64,000 nt of DNA from Isoetes taiwanensis (GCA_021234155.1 JAJEKV010000062.1:8168083-8232082); one strand, 5' to 3'. Shown: positions 23,114 through 35,522, counted from the first letter of the stretch. Numbers and translations: made by a program. The notes: generated by a model from the letters alone, not told the origin.

Positions 23114-24301
23114 ATGTCTAAGGCCTCTCGATCTGCTTTGCCAGCAACCAGCAAGCCTTTCGTGCCTCCTCGGGTTGAAAAAATGGCACCAAGAAGGACC
23201 CGGAAAATGACAGGCCAGATCTCCATGGATGTGCAATTGGAGACTAATTCTGAGCCAATTCCCTCTTCAAGACAGTCAAAAGAAAAGAGATCCAAGCGTG
23301 TATTCAGTGAAATTCAGGCATCCTCTGATATTGTGAGTGAATCTATAGAAACCGATTCTGCTTTGGCTATTGTTGTGCATGAGAAGGAAAATTCGAAAGT
23401 GATAGACACAAAGAATAGGAAGTCCCCTGTGCAATGGACAGATCACGGTGTCTCCACATTCCTCAATCTCCTGAACGAGATGAAATTGGTAACCGGAGGC
23501 ACCCTCAACCTCTCCAACACACAATGGAGGGAAATTATGATGAAATTGCAGCCCTTTGTTGGGGGTTTAGTGGAGCTGAGACAACTAAAGAACAAGTGGG
23601 ATAAGCTACAAGCTAAATTTAAAGATGAGAAGGAGGCTTGTAGCCATACAGGTTCTGAACCATCAACTTGGCAGTGGTATGACAAAATGGAAGAAGTGAA
23701 ATATGGTGTTACCTCTGATAATCCAATACCAGGTGCTGGTGATGATGGTGATTTTGGCAATGAAGCTTTCGAGGCTGCAGACTTGCATACTAATTACTCA
23801 GAATCTTTCATGAATGACAGTTTTTTTGAAACTGTTGGAACAGATGCAGCATTTGAAGACCACTTTGCTGATCCACCCAATTCAAACAATGATGTGAACG
23901 AGGGAAATCCAAGCAGTCCAGTGATGCCAGAAATTCCAATCAATAGGACACCAACAGGAAACCAGACAGATTCTTCAAGTCCTAGATCAGCTGCATGTAA
24001 TCAGCCTGGAGTTTGTGGAAAACCTACAAGTAGAAAGAAGTCCAGGTTGCAAATAGATGAGGACATTGCATTGGGAATATCACAAATGGCAAGCACATTT
24101 GGGGACACTGAGGTGAAGAAATTAGATTTCCTCAAAGAAGAAAGTGCAAGAAAAATTGAGTTGGTCAGGGAATTGGAAACAATAAGGTCTGCAAACAGTC
24201 TGAAAAAAGAGTCCATGGCTGCAACGACTCAAAGCATATGTGAAATGACAAAGGAGACATTGCTGGAAATTGCCAAACTGGCTGCCAACAAGAAGGACTA
24301 A
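23114..24301 (+). CDS. Myb/SANT-like (trihelix-type) DNA-binding protein
   Basis: A single open frame of 395 codons begins right after a leader intron. Residues about 103-205 form a Myb/SANT-like domain of the Myb_DNA-bind_3 kind: VQWTDHGVSTFLNLLNEM, then TQWREIMMKLQ, then LKNKWDKLQAKFKDEK and a Trp-rich end (STWQWYDKMEE), with the spaced tryptophans expected of the fold. The N-terminus is basic (SKASR...MAPRRTRKM, Lys/Arg rich), the middle is acidic and Ser/Asn rich, and the last 65 residues are a charged likely coiled coil (KKLDFLKEESARKIELVREL). Such proteins act in the nucleus as DNA-binding factors; the same domain also occurs in accessory proteins of PIF/Harbinger transposons and in virus-resistance factors of the LIMYB type. 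No transposase was found beside it, so a host gene or a domesticated one is likeliest. Confidence 0.75.
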   Translation: MSKASRSALPATSKPFVPPRVEKMAPRRTRKMTGQISMDVQLETNSEPIPSSRQSKEKRSKRVFSEIQASSDIVSESIETDSALAIVVHEKENSKVIDTKNRKSPVQWTDHGVSTFLNLLNEMKLVTGGTLNLSNTQWREIMMKLQPFVGGLVELRQLKNKWDKLQAKFKDEKEACSHTGSEPSTWQWYDKMEEVKYGVTSDNPIPGAGDDGDFGNEAFEAADLHTNYSESFMNDSFFETVGTDAAFEDHFADPPNSNNDVNEGNPSSPVMPEIPINRTPTGNQTDSSSPRSAACNQPGVCGKPTSRKKSRLQIDEDIALGISQMASTFGDTEVKKLDFLKEESARKIELVRELETIRSANSLKKESMAATTQSICEMTKETLLEIAKLAANKKD

Positions 24302-24478
24302 AGGTTCGTTTTCAGTTATTTGCTTTTTTTAAATTCTTTTTTGGAACTTCTTAAATATTAAAGAAGTTGTACAACCCTGTTTTTTAGTATTAAATATTGC
24401 CTATTAGTCACGATCATCCAAATTCGTAAAGGCTACTTAAGCTTCCTCCAATTCTTGCATGCACGCCCATTGAAAGAA

Positions 24479-25032
24479 ATGGAGAGAGTCGTGAGCAGAA
24501 AGCGCCAACGCTCTCCAAGCCCTAGCTCGAGCTCTTCGAGCTCAAGCTCATCCAAGTCCTCATCTTATAGAACTCCACCAACTACTTCGAGTCCTCTTCC
24601 TCAGAGTTACCCTATTACTCTGACCACGATTCCTGGCCCACTTCCAGTGAGGAAGTTCTTCCCGACAGCGGTGGGGATTCTCGCCAGTTCAGCGAAATGC
24701 CTGTAAGTTTGGAGAATCAGTTTCAAGAAAATTATGTTTCTCATGAAGACGAACAAGAAAGCCAGTTTTCCTCCCCTTCTGTTCAGCCTGCAAATCCGGA
24801 AGTGGAAGTTTTGACCCACAAGAAGATCCACTGCAATTACTCCAAAGAGACAGTCACAACTTTTTTTCAGATGGGGGTTTCTATTGATCTAGATGTTTTG
24901 GAATGGGCTGCTAATTCTGCCAGGAACAGGACTGTCCACATGGAGACTGTGTACGTCAGGCAGAATGAAAAATGGTGCCTTGAAGAGATACGAAACATAA
25001 GCTTCCGTTGTGATCTTTGTCCCAGGATCTAG
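24479..25032 (+). CDS. uncertain small gene, Ser-rich N-terminus and unknown C-terminal part
   Basis: I do not recognise this one. An ATG at 24,479 opens a Ser-rich frame (RKRQRSPSPSSSSS...) that ends at 24,706. An overlapping frame stays open through to the stop at 25,032 and encodes an acidic, Ser-rich stretch (SDHDSWPTSSEEVLPDSGGD, from about 24,619) and then a more ordered part with VTTFFQMGVSIDLDVLEWA and MRCDLC-like ending (FRCDLCPRI). The second frame looks the more protein-like. Either there is an intron or frame change between them, or the first frame is spurious. AATAAA and a 12-13 base A run follow at 25,279-25,301, which could be a 3' end signal or a retrocopy tail. Confidence 0.35.
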
Positions 25033-25719
25033 TGGATAAAAATTTTTATGTTACATCTTTTTGTTTTTGTTTCCTATTTTCAATTTGAAACAGGTATCTG
25101 TTATGTGGAAAATGGCTTGCATGCCATTTTTTTTTTGCTGAATTTTGACGTGAAGAAACACATGCATATTTCCCATGCAGATTGCCTATGCCCTTTGGGA
25201 GGAGTGACTTATGCTCTTTTTGTTTTCCTATGCACTTTGATTGTAACTGGTTGATGAGATATCTTGACCTTGTTTTTGAATAAAGTCAAAAAAAAAAAAT
25301 GTACTCAATTTCTTTTGAATATAAAACTTGTTTACCTTCTTTTTCCACTGTTGTTGAAATTTTAAAATATTTTATGTGTATCAATGTGAAGTCATTTGAC
25401 TCAGAAAAAATTGTGACCTCTTTGTTCGATTCGATAATGACGAGGGTTTTTCGAGCACAAAAAACAGGCCACAAACACATTTAACTTTGTATCATTCTGT
25501 AACAATCGATTAACAAATCAGAATTAAAGAGATCACATCAAATACAATTGATTATGAATTTCATTCTTTTGGTTGCAAAAATTCATTCATTCAAAGGATG
25601 ACATGGCCATCCAACTCGAGAGACAATCGTCTCTCCTCTCCTCCTAAAAAAATACGTACATTTCGGGGAGGAACCGTATGTGGCGAGAGATGCATTTTTT
25701 TACGAGCATGTGGCCGACG

Positions 25720-25720
<1 letters not shown>

Positions 25721-25809
<89 letters not shown>
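25721..25809. repeat. (GA)n microsatellite
   Basis: Third long GA tract of the window, more than 40 units, same orientation as the other two. It is followed by a short run of GAATAGAAT-like pentamers (about 25,810-25,830). Confidence 0.98.
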
Positions 25810-25813
<4 letters not shown>

Positions 25814-26125
25814 ATAGAATGGAATAGAATGTTGATTATTTCGTCTTTGAGACCATCATGTTTAAACAGTAAGAAAATATGTCGTCAGTCATGAAAGTTC
25901 TCTTTGCAAAGTGCCCTTAATAGGGCGTCATTGGACTCTCTATTCTCTTCTTCATCATATAAATCAAGTAAATGATTATAATTCAAAATAGACATCTCTC
26001 ACATTTTCAGCACCTCTATTAGAAAGTCTCTAATAGTATTAGCTTCAAGTGTAAAAAATTCAAGAAGTGTCTTAACATTCGTGAACTGGAATCTGTGCCT
26101 TATCATTCTGATAAGCAGGGCAGGG

Positions 26126-26154
26126 GGGGAGGGAGGGAGGGAGGGAGAGAGAGA
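26126..26154. repeat. (GGGA)n to (GA)n microsatellite
   Basis: Five GGGA units grade into GA units. Confidence 0.85.
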
Positions 26155-26785
26155 TCCTCATTTAGCTATGGAGCCGGATTCTTAGTATGTGCGTTGCATA
26201 GATCTTGCATTTTGAGTCTGTGATCATTGGGTTTTACTTCTTCTTGCAAGGTCTGGAGTTAGGCTATGCATCAATGTTTTATTCCTCTACAAAACTTACT
26301 CCTCATGTTTGAAGCTCTCTATGACAAAAACCCGATCAGAGGTCTTCAAGGAGTTCTCTCATTTCTATGCTAACAAAGAATGTATTTCCATTCTCTGCTC
26401 TATTAGACTTGTTCTTATGCTTCTGCAATACTTCTTCCATGCCGAGCACCCCTGAAAACTTCTTAAGGCCAATTCCCACAAAGTCATGGTATCAAGTATT
26501 CTATTATTTTGAAGTAGCAATTTGCATTGATTGTGAAAACATGACTTCGAACTATGATTTAAGCCACTTTACCCTCTGGCCATGGAGGGCAACCCTCTGT
26601 GCGCAGCACCTTGTTAGTCTTTGAAATACAACGAAGTGTTTTGATCAAATTTGAAATTGTTGTTGATTGTTTTTAAGTAGATTGCTTTGAAATTATTCTT
26701 GTTGATTGATTCATCGATGAGCTCTATTTCAGATTGAACTGCGTTGCTAGATGAAGAATGTTTGGCAGGTTTGGAATGGAAGTAA

Positions 26786-26971
26786 TGTTGGGATGAGATT
26801 CCCTTTGCAGAGGTGAAAGATTTCTACTTTGCTGGAACAACTGCAATTACAAGCACTGCAATTGTTGCTATTGTATTCTACTATCCTGTAGTCATGCCCA
26901 CACAAGTAAATTGCGGGCGAGACAAATGGGAGTGTGTCAAGATCTTACCATATGATAGTTCCTACCCTTGA
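26786..26971 (+). pseudogene. orphan coding-like fragment with one hydrophobic segment
   Basis: A frame of about 60 codons without a start reads WDEIPFAEVKDFYFAGTTAI and continues through a 20-residue hydrophobic stretch (STAIVAIVFYYPVVM), then a Cys-containing polar end and a stop. It has the look of a C-terminal exon of a membrane protein, but I cannot name the family and see no partner exons. It may be an exon scrap or chance. Confidence 0.3.
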
Positions 26972-27179
26972 AGATGTATCATTTTATTGGTCTATATTTG
27001 TGAAAGCTATGCTCAAATGCTGGAAGTGAAATCTGGCCATTAGAATGTTCAGCAGATCAAGAGTGCTGCAAGTAGATCGAGAGTGTTATTGGTAGATACT
27101 GAAGACGATGTGCCACGTATTCCACTTTGATATACGTGGCGAGATGTAAACTCATTGAAGGATTTCACTAAGTAAAATA

Positions 27180-28159
27180 GTAAATTACCACGGTAACCCT
27201 AAACGAAACATTGAAAAATGCATTCATATCCGCACGCGTTTTCGGCGACCAGGATCGCAGTTCAATTCATCGCAGCCCCTTCCGACACGTGCCGCGTCCC
27301 AGTGATGGGCCGCCTCCTCCTGTCTCTTCCTTCCCTTTTCTCTCTCGCGGAATCGGTGCACCGCCGTCATCGTTTTCGCCACGGTTTCAATCCATTTCCT
27401 TTGGTCTGCCTATCCTTTCCTCACTCCCGATCAATCCGCAGTTCAGAGCCCATTCGATCACTACATTTTCTGTTTGTTTTGCCCCCTGAATCAGCGAGAT
27501 CCGACCCCTTAGGGTTTGCATTGTTCGGTAAATTGTTCAAGAGTATTTACGATCTGGGCTGTTTCTTTTGGGCGTTTTTTCGTGCGGAGTTTTATTGTGC
27601 GGAGTCTGTCTTGCGGTTAAGAGGGATTGTGGGCTGTCAATTTGTGGGCATTTAATAGTATTGTGAGTATTTTGATCAGTTGTTTGGAATTCGCTTGCTT
27701 CTTTTTGCTATATCAAGCAGCCGCGTATTAGGACTCTGCAAGACAGACATACACGTTGAGCATATTGTAAATCTTTAACAAGGCAAGGTAAAGGACATTT
27801 GAAGCTGCCATTAATAGTTCAACTACGGTTGCAGATCCTTTGTATACCTTGTTGCTTTTCCCATTTCCCGTGTATGGTTTTGCACCTTTTCTCTATTTGT
27901 TGACATTTTGAATTTGGAAAAAAAAAACCAGAAAATACTTGAAATTTACAAAAACTACACTTCCACTGTCTACTTCCGCTGTCTTTCACCACTCTTAGCA
28001 ATCAATTCATTTTCCTTTTTCCGAGTCCTCTTTCTGCGCTTTTTGATTTACTTTGAACGGTCGTCTCACCTTGTTGCCTTTTATTTCCTGGATATTCTTG
28101 ACGTGATAAAGAAACAGTTCACGATTAGCCATTGGTCAGCTTGCTTATAAACACTCAAC
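27180..28159 (+). promoter_or_regulatory. promoter and 5' leader of the SKIP14-like gene
   Basis: A locally GC- and CT-rich island (about 27,230-27,530) in otherwise AT-rich DNA precedes the F-box gene by less than 1 kb, as expected of a plant promoter/5' UTR. Open frames here (for example 27,218-27,655) lack family resemblance. One or more leader introns are possible, since the island is 600 bp from the start codon. Confidence 0.45.
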
Positions 28160-30283
28160 ATGGCATTTACTTTATTTTCCAAAACATCTGATGATTCTTA
28201 TGGACGTGGGATGAATAAGAAGTCTGTGGAGGAGCCAAAGAGTAAAGTTCAAAGTAATGGGGGAATTTGGAAAGACAACATGGCTCTAGGGGGTTCAGAG
28301 GTAATGGATGATCAGATGGAGGAGTGTATCGGTTTTCTTGAGTTATGGAGGCATAAATGTGTTACACTTACAGGGGATCCTGTCCAGGCCAAGATGGTTT
28401 TAGATTTTATGAGAAAAGCGAATACTCTGCAAAACGATTTGTGTAATTCCAATGGGGGTGGAATTTTTCAGTATCAGGGGCACGCCGAGGTGCCTAATCT
28501 ATTTTCTGCACTTGCTGAATGGGTGCAAAATTTGCCCCCAGATAAGACATCCAGTAATGTAGCATGGGATGGTATAGGAAAAGAAGATCTATTATCCTTT
28601 ATGGATTGGAGCGGAGGGCATGTGTTGAATGAAGGGAGAAATTTAAATAATATTGATGGCAGTTTTTCTCTCCTAGAAGCTCATGGATTTGGGGCATTTC
28701 AACCAGGAGTGGGGAAAAATGGATATGGAGCATCTCCAGGACTAGTTGAGAAAGGGAGTGGTTGTATTGGGTTTAGTACAGACGCTGTTCCCAGCCTGTC
28801 GGACAAAGATGCATGGTTGATATCTCGCAATTGTGTCACTCAAGAGGACAGTAGTAGAAGGAGATCTGCAAACACAGGAGCATTAAGAAATCATGGAAAA
28901 AGCATGAGATGGTTCCCTGTTAAAGACAACGCAGGCCAGGTTGAGGAACAGAAGAGACTTTCAGAGCATGGCATTTACATGGAGAACAGAGGGATCTGTA
29001 ATGGGCATGGTGCAGTAAGCAACTTCCATGGAAGTTCATTGTTTGAAGAAAATGATAGACATGAAACCATGCAACAGAAAGAGATCAAGGGTTTTGTTGG
29101 GCCTGAAGACTGTCCATACCATGCAGGAAATAAGCTTTCTGTAGCCACTCAAACCTGGGCGGATGAGATTGCTTCAATTTCTGATGATTATATGCATAGT
29201 GATGATTCAACATCAACTACAGTGATGAAAATTAATAGGGTTATGGAAAAAACTTCTATTAATCAAGGAAAGATTACGGATAATCAAGTGAGACAAACTC
29301 TACATGATGGGATATTTTATGTTCTTCCGTATCTAAGCCTAGAAGATTTGCTATCAATTGAGCAAGTCTGCAAGCCTTTGCATGAAGCTGTTCGCAGTGA
29401 TGTTTTATTGTGGCAGACTTTGCATATAGAACCTCCATTGAGCAAGAAATTAACAGATGACGCACTCTTAAGAATGGCTATGAGAGCCCAGGGGCATCTT
29501 GTTTGCCTGAGCCTTGTGGAATGCACAAAGGTCACTGAGATGGCCATAGAGGAGGTCCTCAATCACAATCCGATGATTTTTAAGGTATGCAGATTGCTCC
29601 TTGTGATAGAATTAGTACTAGTCTAGATGCTATTTGTGGTTCTTTCATCTGACATGCTTGTCTTACAGCTTTATCTTCCTGGTTGCACAAGAATAAGTCC
29701 TGATGCAGTTGTGAGAATGGTAAAACAGTTTAATGAAAACAGACCTGCTGATAGACATGGTCTCCGGCAATTGAGAATTCGTGGACTTCATGGAGTCACA
29801 ACAGAACATTTGGAAATTCTGAAGTCAGCATTGAGTGATGGAACTCCACTGCAAGCAGAGAATTTCAAGCCTCAATTTTATCATAACGGTCATTATTCAT
29901 TTTCTGGAGATGATGGTCGTGCTATTGATGTTGAGACATGCCCAAAATGTGGAAACGTTAGGATAGTATATGATTGCACTCGCGATAGGTGCCAACAACG
30001 GCAAGCTCTAAAACTGCAACAATGTCGTGGTTGTACATTTTGTATTGCTCGTTGTGAAGAATGTGGTAACTGTATAGACGACACAGAATATGAGGAGACC
30101 TTTTCATTGGATCTGTTATGTGCAGCATGTTGGCGTAGATTACCAAAGTGTAAAGAGTGCAACAGGCCTGGCTGTGGAAGGCATGCAGATCACTTTATTC
30201 GCAGTCCTGATACAACATTCATGTGCGCCGATTGTCGGGGTTCTTCCCCTGGAGAAGCAGGGCCCGAGTTTTATGTACCCTGA
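28160..30283 (+). CDS. SKIP14: F-box protein, SKIP14-like
   Basis: Two exons, 28,160-29,584 and 29,669-30,283, are joined across a clean 84-bp intron (AAG|GTATGC ... TTACAG|CTT), giving 679 residues. The N-terminal 370 residues are low in known domains. An F-box follows (about 380-422: LPYLSLEDLLSIEQVCKPLH...VLLWQTLHI), then a leucine-rich-repeat-like stretch (LVCLSLVECTKVTEMAIEEV, LYLPGCTRISPDAVVRMV, LRIRGLHGVTTEHLEIL). The C-terminus is a Cys-rich domain (about 564-667) with CPKC, CRGCTFCIARCEECGNC and CKEC pairs. This order and wording match plant SKIP14 proteins, which bind the Skp1-like adaptor ASK of SCF ubiquitin ligases. The N-terminal part is longer than I recall for Arabidopsis. AATAAA at 30,652-30,657 is a plausible polyadenylation signal. 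It converges with the plastid-protein gene at 31,031. Confidence 0.88.
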
Positions 30284-31030
30284 TGGTTGGTGCCTGTAGG
30301 GAATAATTGTCATGTATCATAAGGTAAGCTCAGCATATCAGGTATAAGATGATTCTTAAGGCAATAATTTGGAGGCTGCTGTGATGCACCATGGCAGCAA
30401 ATTTTTGTGGGGATGTAGATGACAATCCTTACCCGGCTGTACTAGTTGTAAACACTTCGGAAGGCGGGACGTGGAACCAAGCAGTTCGTATCAACTTGTA
30501 AATATTTTTTGCACGGAACGTCTTGAGTTGACAAAGAATTATCAGAAATGTACAGATCCTACCCAGTTATCAGGGATTTTACATATAGGATTAGCTTCAA
30601 CTGAGGCTCAAGTATATTTTAGGTTGTGAAGACATTTTTTGGTTTGTCAAGAATAAAAGAAAAAAAAGGTTTAGGGCAAGGTGTTTTGATGTTGTTGGTG
30701 CCTTTTAAATTCCAGTAAGAGGCGAAGTTTTCTCTTTGTTATCAAACATTTGCCTTTAACAAACAAAAAACCTGCTCTGTATTATATTATTTACAGCATT
30801 GCATAAAGATGTCAAAAGTATCAAGTTCAGATTGTTTTGTATAGTTGAGGCGAATAAATACACACCCACCAAAGGCATTTTGCACTACTAAATTCTCCAT
30901 TCTTTTTGTCTGCTATTGATAAGCTATTAAGAACTTGGTACAAGCTTGACATCTCTGCATCGACCCACATTGCATTTTGCAAACATGCACGTCTTGACTC
31001 GTTTGCCATGTAAGAAACCCTTAAATCAAG

Positions 31031-34000
31031 TCAAACATCGTTCAACTTCACTGGTCGTGCCAATACAGAGTTTGACGATGCGTCATTACAAACAATGAGT
31101 TCTATTACGGCACAGTCTTCTGCCACTCTCTTGTACTTCACAGATTTTTCCATAACCCCTGAACAAAAGGAAAAACAATCCTTAAATTAGGATCCACACA
31201 GTTATAACTAGTTTGGTGGGTGCTTACCAGGTCTAAGTTTACGAGAGTTGTGCAAGAGCTTGGCAAAAGGATAGAATGCCCAGTGCTTCACAGCAGCTTT
31301 ATTGGTTGGACGAAAACCTATTACTGTTCCGTCACGCAACAGTGTTACCTGTCCAAAAAAGAAGAACCATTGACAAGACTTCTAACATAGATTTAAAAGT
31401 GAAGGAGTTAACCGTACCTCAAACGATAACAATTTTTCATCCTCAGCTGCAGCCTGTGAAACCATATTGCCAATAGCGTCACTCCTGCTCTCTTAGTGAT
31501 AAAATCATTACATAAAAATTTAAGTTACCATTTGCTTGTGTGGCAGGTCTTTTCCAATCCATGCTCCTATATCTGGATGACTTTCAACTTTTTCGGACAA
31601 CATAAATGAATCTTTAAGTATGCCAATGACCAGACTGCAGAGTTTTTGGAGGTCTTCCGATGGCATTGCATTGATATTAACCACAGATTTCTGCAGAATA
31701 ATAACAAGGTTATCGAAGAGGACCAAAGGAAAAAAGAGTCATGACATAAATTTCTGTCCTCTATTCTGTTTGCATTGCACTAGAGTAATGCAAAGCAGTC
31801 ATAATACATGCACCATCTGGCTGTAACCAAAATAATCCATATCATAAAAGCAGTGAACCTAAGAATTACATGAACTATTACGAATGGTCCTTCCAAATAA
31901 AAGGCATCCTAAAAACAGGTCTTAATTTCTAATGTTCAGACATTCTCGTTATTCGTTATTCGTATGTTTCACTTTTGCCAAAACCATAAACTTTTTCAAT
32001 GGTGCCTGAACAGTCTGTTTTTAATGCCGTGACGTAACTATAGGAGCCCAGCTTTGAAGTACAAAAAATTGAATACCATGATACCAACAGAAAATGTGAA
32101 TACCTTGGGATCACCCAAGCTTTTCCCTGAAATGGTGGCTGCCTGCCCTTTCATCCATGGCATACAACGAGGTGGCAATAAACGTAGCCTTGCAATCACA
32201 GACATGGAAACAAATGCCATGCCGGCCATGAAGGTGAGAAGAGCAATTACCATCCATGATGTTGCCTGGTAATATCAGACCACAAATCAATGTCATAAAA
32301 AGAACAAAATTTGGATGACGCAAGCGTTAGAAGAAAATGGCAAGCACCTTACTTCTGGGCTTATTTATAGTGTCCAAGGGAAAGCCCCTCTGCAGCTCCT
32401 CTCCAGGGCAGGTGCAATGATCGCCATAGAAAAGGTCAAGTGCATTGGCCAAATCTACCTATGCAATAAAGCAAAAAAAACATAACATAAATAACATATA
32501 CAACAGCATGAATCGGATATGAGCATAGATGTGGCTAAGAGAGATAATACAGGGCAGTCATTGACGTAAAGTAGTTTTAGTTCTCACCATTTGTGCATGT
32601 GTAAGATGCATCTCCCATACTTTCCTCTTTACTTGCTTCTGACCTTCCTTGACCACGATACCAAGCTTTTCCAAATCTATCTCCAATTTATGAATAGGAA
32701 GATACTCATGCACCCATGGGATTAACCTATGGTCCTTGATGATATGTGTAAGCATATATGACGGCATGGACCACCATGCATGACTTTCTGGGACTGATTC
32801 TGGCAATTGACTTCCCATTAGCACTCTCGAAACTCTGGATTTTAGGTTTCTATCAGCTGCCAGAAGGGATGAGAATCGAATTCTCACTCCAGAGCCAGGA
32901 ATCCAATGAAGCTTAGATGCCACATCTCGAAAATTCCATCGCATGCTTTTCTTCATGTATGTTTGCCTCACCGATTCAGTTGAATAATATGCTAATGCTT
33001 CAGAAAATTCTTTAAGCGCACTCGCATTGCAAGACTCCAGGCTTGTGATGGCATCCATCTGCAGAAACTCACATTGCCAAATTTAATTTCCTTCTATAGT
33101 TGTTTTTCCATTATTGAATATATTATAAATATATAGAGATACATAAAATATTCTAACGTTCACCTAAAATTATGCCACAGTGCTATCCATAAAAATCATT
33201 CCCCCTTTTCTTTACTTCTATATGTTATCCTCATGAACCACCAATACACTTCTTAGATTTTGTATTCCAGCATGACAAAATTCTACAATAAGTGTAACAA
33301 AATGACTAGCTACTGCCACTGTAAATTCTCAGGCATTCTCTTAGTTGCTACAAACACGTTCTTATTCAGCAGAAATGCTGAATCTAACTGCAACAAAATT
33401 TTATGCTTAGTGATTGGTTTGCTGGTAGTCTCACAACTCATCCACCTAACACAATTAACAAAATAATTAGCCAATTGGAAGCTCAAGCTGCCTTTAGAGG
33501 GAGCACCAAAATGGAATTTGCCAGCAGCTTGATACTGCCAACTGGGAACACTGTCAGGATGCCGCTGCCATGACACAAGCTCAAAATGGACACTGATGCA
33601 TGTATTGCATAGAAATACTTCAGTATTATTTACTTGAGCAATCAGGATGCTACAGACTTAGCTGACACTTCTACATATATAAACCTTGTACGTATTATCC
33701 CTTTACAACATGATCTCTTAGTACATATATGAGACATCTACATTTCTTCCATATGTCCACATCTCTAAATTACGACCAAATACTGAAGCTCAATACTATT
33801 TAAGGTCACCTCATCTTCTTCAGTAAGGGAAGCCACATTTCTTTGTTTCCCAGGAGCATTAATGCAAATCTTAAAATCTGAAAAACGGTGCATCACAACT
33901 GCTTCGAATGCTTTGGCTGCAGTATTCTCTAAATCCTGCTTTGACAGCTTTGGTGGAGACTTTCTCGTCCATGATGACTTCGCATTCTCTAGAACCAACA

Positions 34001-34756
34001 AGGTTGGGGCCAGCTGCTCAAGGAGAAAATAATGAATTATAAGAAGCGGTTCCCCAAAAGTGAATTATCTAAAATGTTTCCCCAATTAAAAACAAATGAT
34101 GTATGTTAATGACTTGGGACATACAATGGAGTGAGAAACATGATATGGGTTATTTAAATCTTCAAAGGAATGAATGTGCCTAGATCCATATCCTGTACAT
34201 GTCTCTGGTATTCACGAAATGCCTAAAATCTTAAGTTTCATTTATAAAGTTCCCCACAAATGATAATTAGCCACAACAAGCAGGACACACAAATTCTCAC
34301 AAGTTTCGTCGAGATGGCGCCACCTTTGCAAGGGATAATACACTGAATGCTCATCAAAGATTTCCCTTTCTCCAGCTCTTGTAAAGCTGCAACACCCCCA
34401 TCAGCAGACATAGATTCAATGACTTGATTAGGATCAGCATCTCCTGTGAGTTCCAACATACATAATCCTGTCTGAAAAGCTCTCATCATAGGATAAACCT
34501 TTGATTGCTGAAATCTCTGGGCAGTTTTATATTCATCAATGCTTCCATCCAAAGTTTCCACATTCTCTTTGGGACTCGCAAAAGCATCTTCTGATAGTCC
34601 TCCATTTGAGGCATTGGCTAGGATGGGCCTGGCAAGATAAAATTGCCTGTTTCTTGTTTTCAGGTTGCATGAGGATATTGGAAAAGACGGAAAAGAAGAG
34701 AGGAGGTCGAGCCGGATGTGGCCAACAAAGGCATGGCTATGGAGGAGAGCTGCCAT
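31031..34756 (-). CDS. conserved plastid-targeted membrane protein of unknown function
   Basis: Ten exons on the minus strand fit canonical splice sites and keep one frame of 669 codons: 34,756-34,301; 34,013-33,784; 33,592-33,460; 33,058-32,588; 32,458-32,348; 32,265-32,104; 31,690-31,529; 31,453-31,418; 31,348-31,228; 31,158-31,031. The edges of exons 2 and 3 are the least certain. The first 45 residues are Ser/Arg rich and acid-poor, like a chloroplast transit peptide. Exon 4 encodes a well-ordered block (LAYYSTESVRQTYMKKSMRW, WIPGSGVRIRFSSLLAADR, SHAWWSMPSYMLTHIIKDHR). Residues about 471-492 form one membrane segment (WMVIALLTFMAGMAFVSMSV). The C-terminal part reads like a compact beta-rich domain (VTLLRDGTVIGFRPTNKAAV). 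I recognise the plant-wide look of the protein but cannot give a name or function. Ten consistent splice junctions argue that it is a live gene. Confidence 0.8.
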
Positions 34757-35096
34757 ATTCCATCATCCAGGATGACAGTATGTTTTGGTTTCCCTTCCCC
34801 CTCTTCTTGGGATTTTTGCCTGCGTGTTCTGCCACCTAGGATACCTTACGTGTCATTTCTCAACTATACACAATTCCAGCTCACGTTAGCCTCTGAATTG
34901 GAGCCCTAGAAGTGTGAGCTTTTAGGTAGTGGTAATGCTTTATTACCCTCTGAAAGGCATGGTGAGCCCGTTAGGGAGAGCCCGGTCAAAACCAGCCATG
35001 CTGGCCGGGGGAGGAACATTTCCACTTGAAATGTTAGGAGACATGACATTTTAGAACACGTGGCATGATATGATTGTTCTTTCTCTGCATTGAGAG

Positions 35097-35153
35097 GAAG
35101 AATAGAATAGAATAGAATAGAATAGAATAGAATAGAATAGAATAGCATAGAAT
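35097..35153. repeat. (AATAG)n pentanucleotide microsatellite
   Basis: About ten AGAAT/AATAG units. The surrounding 34,918-35,500 holds no recognised gene. Confidence 0.9.
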
Positions 35154-35522
35154 GGTCATGTTGAGAGGGAGGAGGACATTGTCAAATGTAATTTGTGTCA
35201 AAAATTTGCCTCGAAGGGTGATCAAAGGACTACTATAAGGTCAATTGTGAGCGCATTCTTATGCAATAGTAGCGCCTATTATTTCTAATGCCACGATCAT
35301 GCATATCGGGAGGCAAGCCTCTGCCTCGCTTCATATGAAAAGAGGCTGTCGGGTTTAACCAGTGCCTAGTCTCTACACTAATTTGATTCTGTCTCCCCCT
35401 TGTAGAGGGGAGCTATGCTTGCCGATCTGGATGTGCCGTTAAGCTACTGACGACAAAAAGCTGCTGGAAAAATGAGGGCCTTGGGTCCTCTGACCGAGAC
35501 TTTCCATGATTGAAAGTCAGAT

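Noticed and set aside
23114-25032. PIF/Harbinger transposon with its Myb-like accessory protein
   Set aside because: No DDE transposase, terminal inverted repeat or TTA/TAA target duplication was seen next to the Myb/SANT gene.
27218-27655. 145-codon frame upstream of SKIP14
   Set aside because: No family resemblance; composition fits a GC/CT-rich 5' leader, and an overlapping second frame is equally open.
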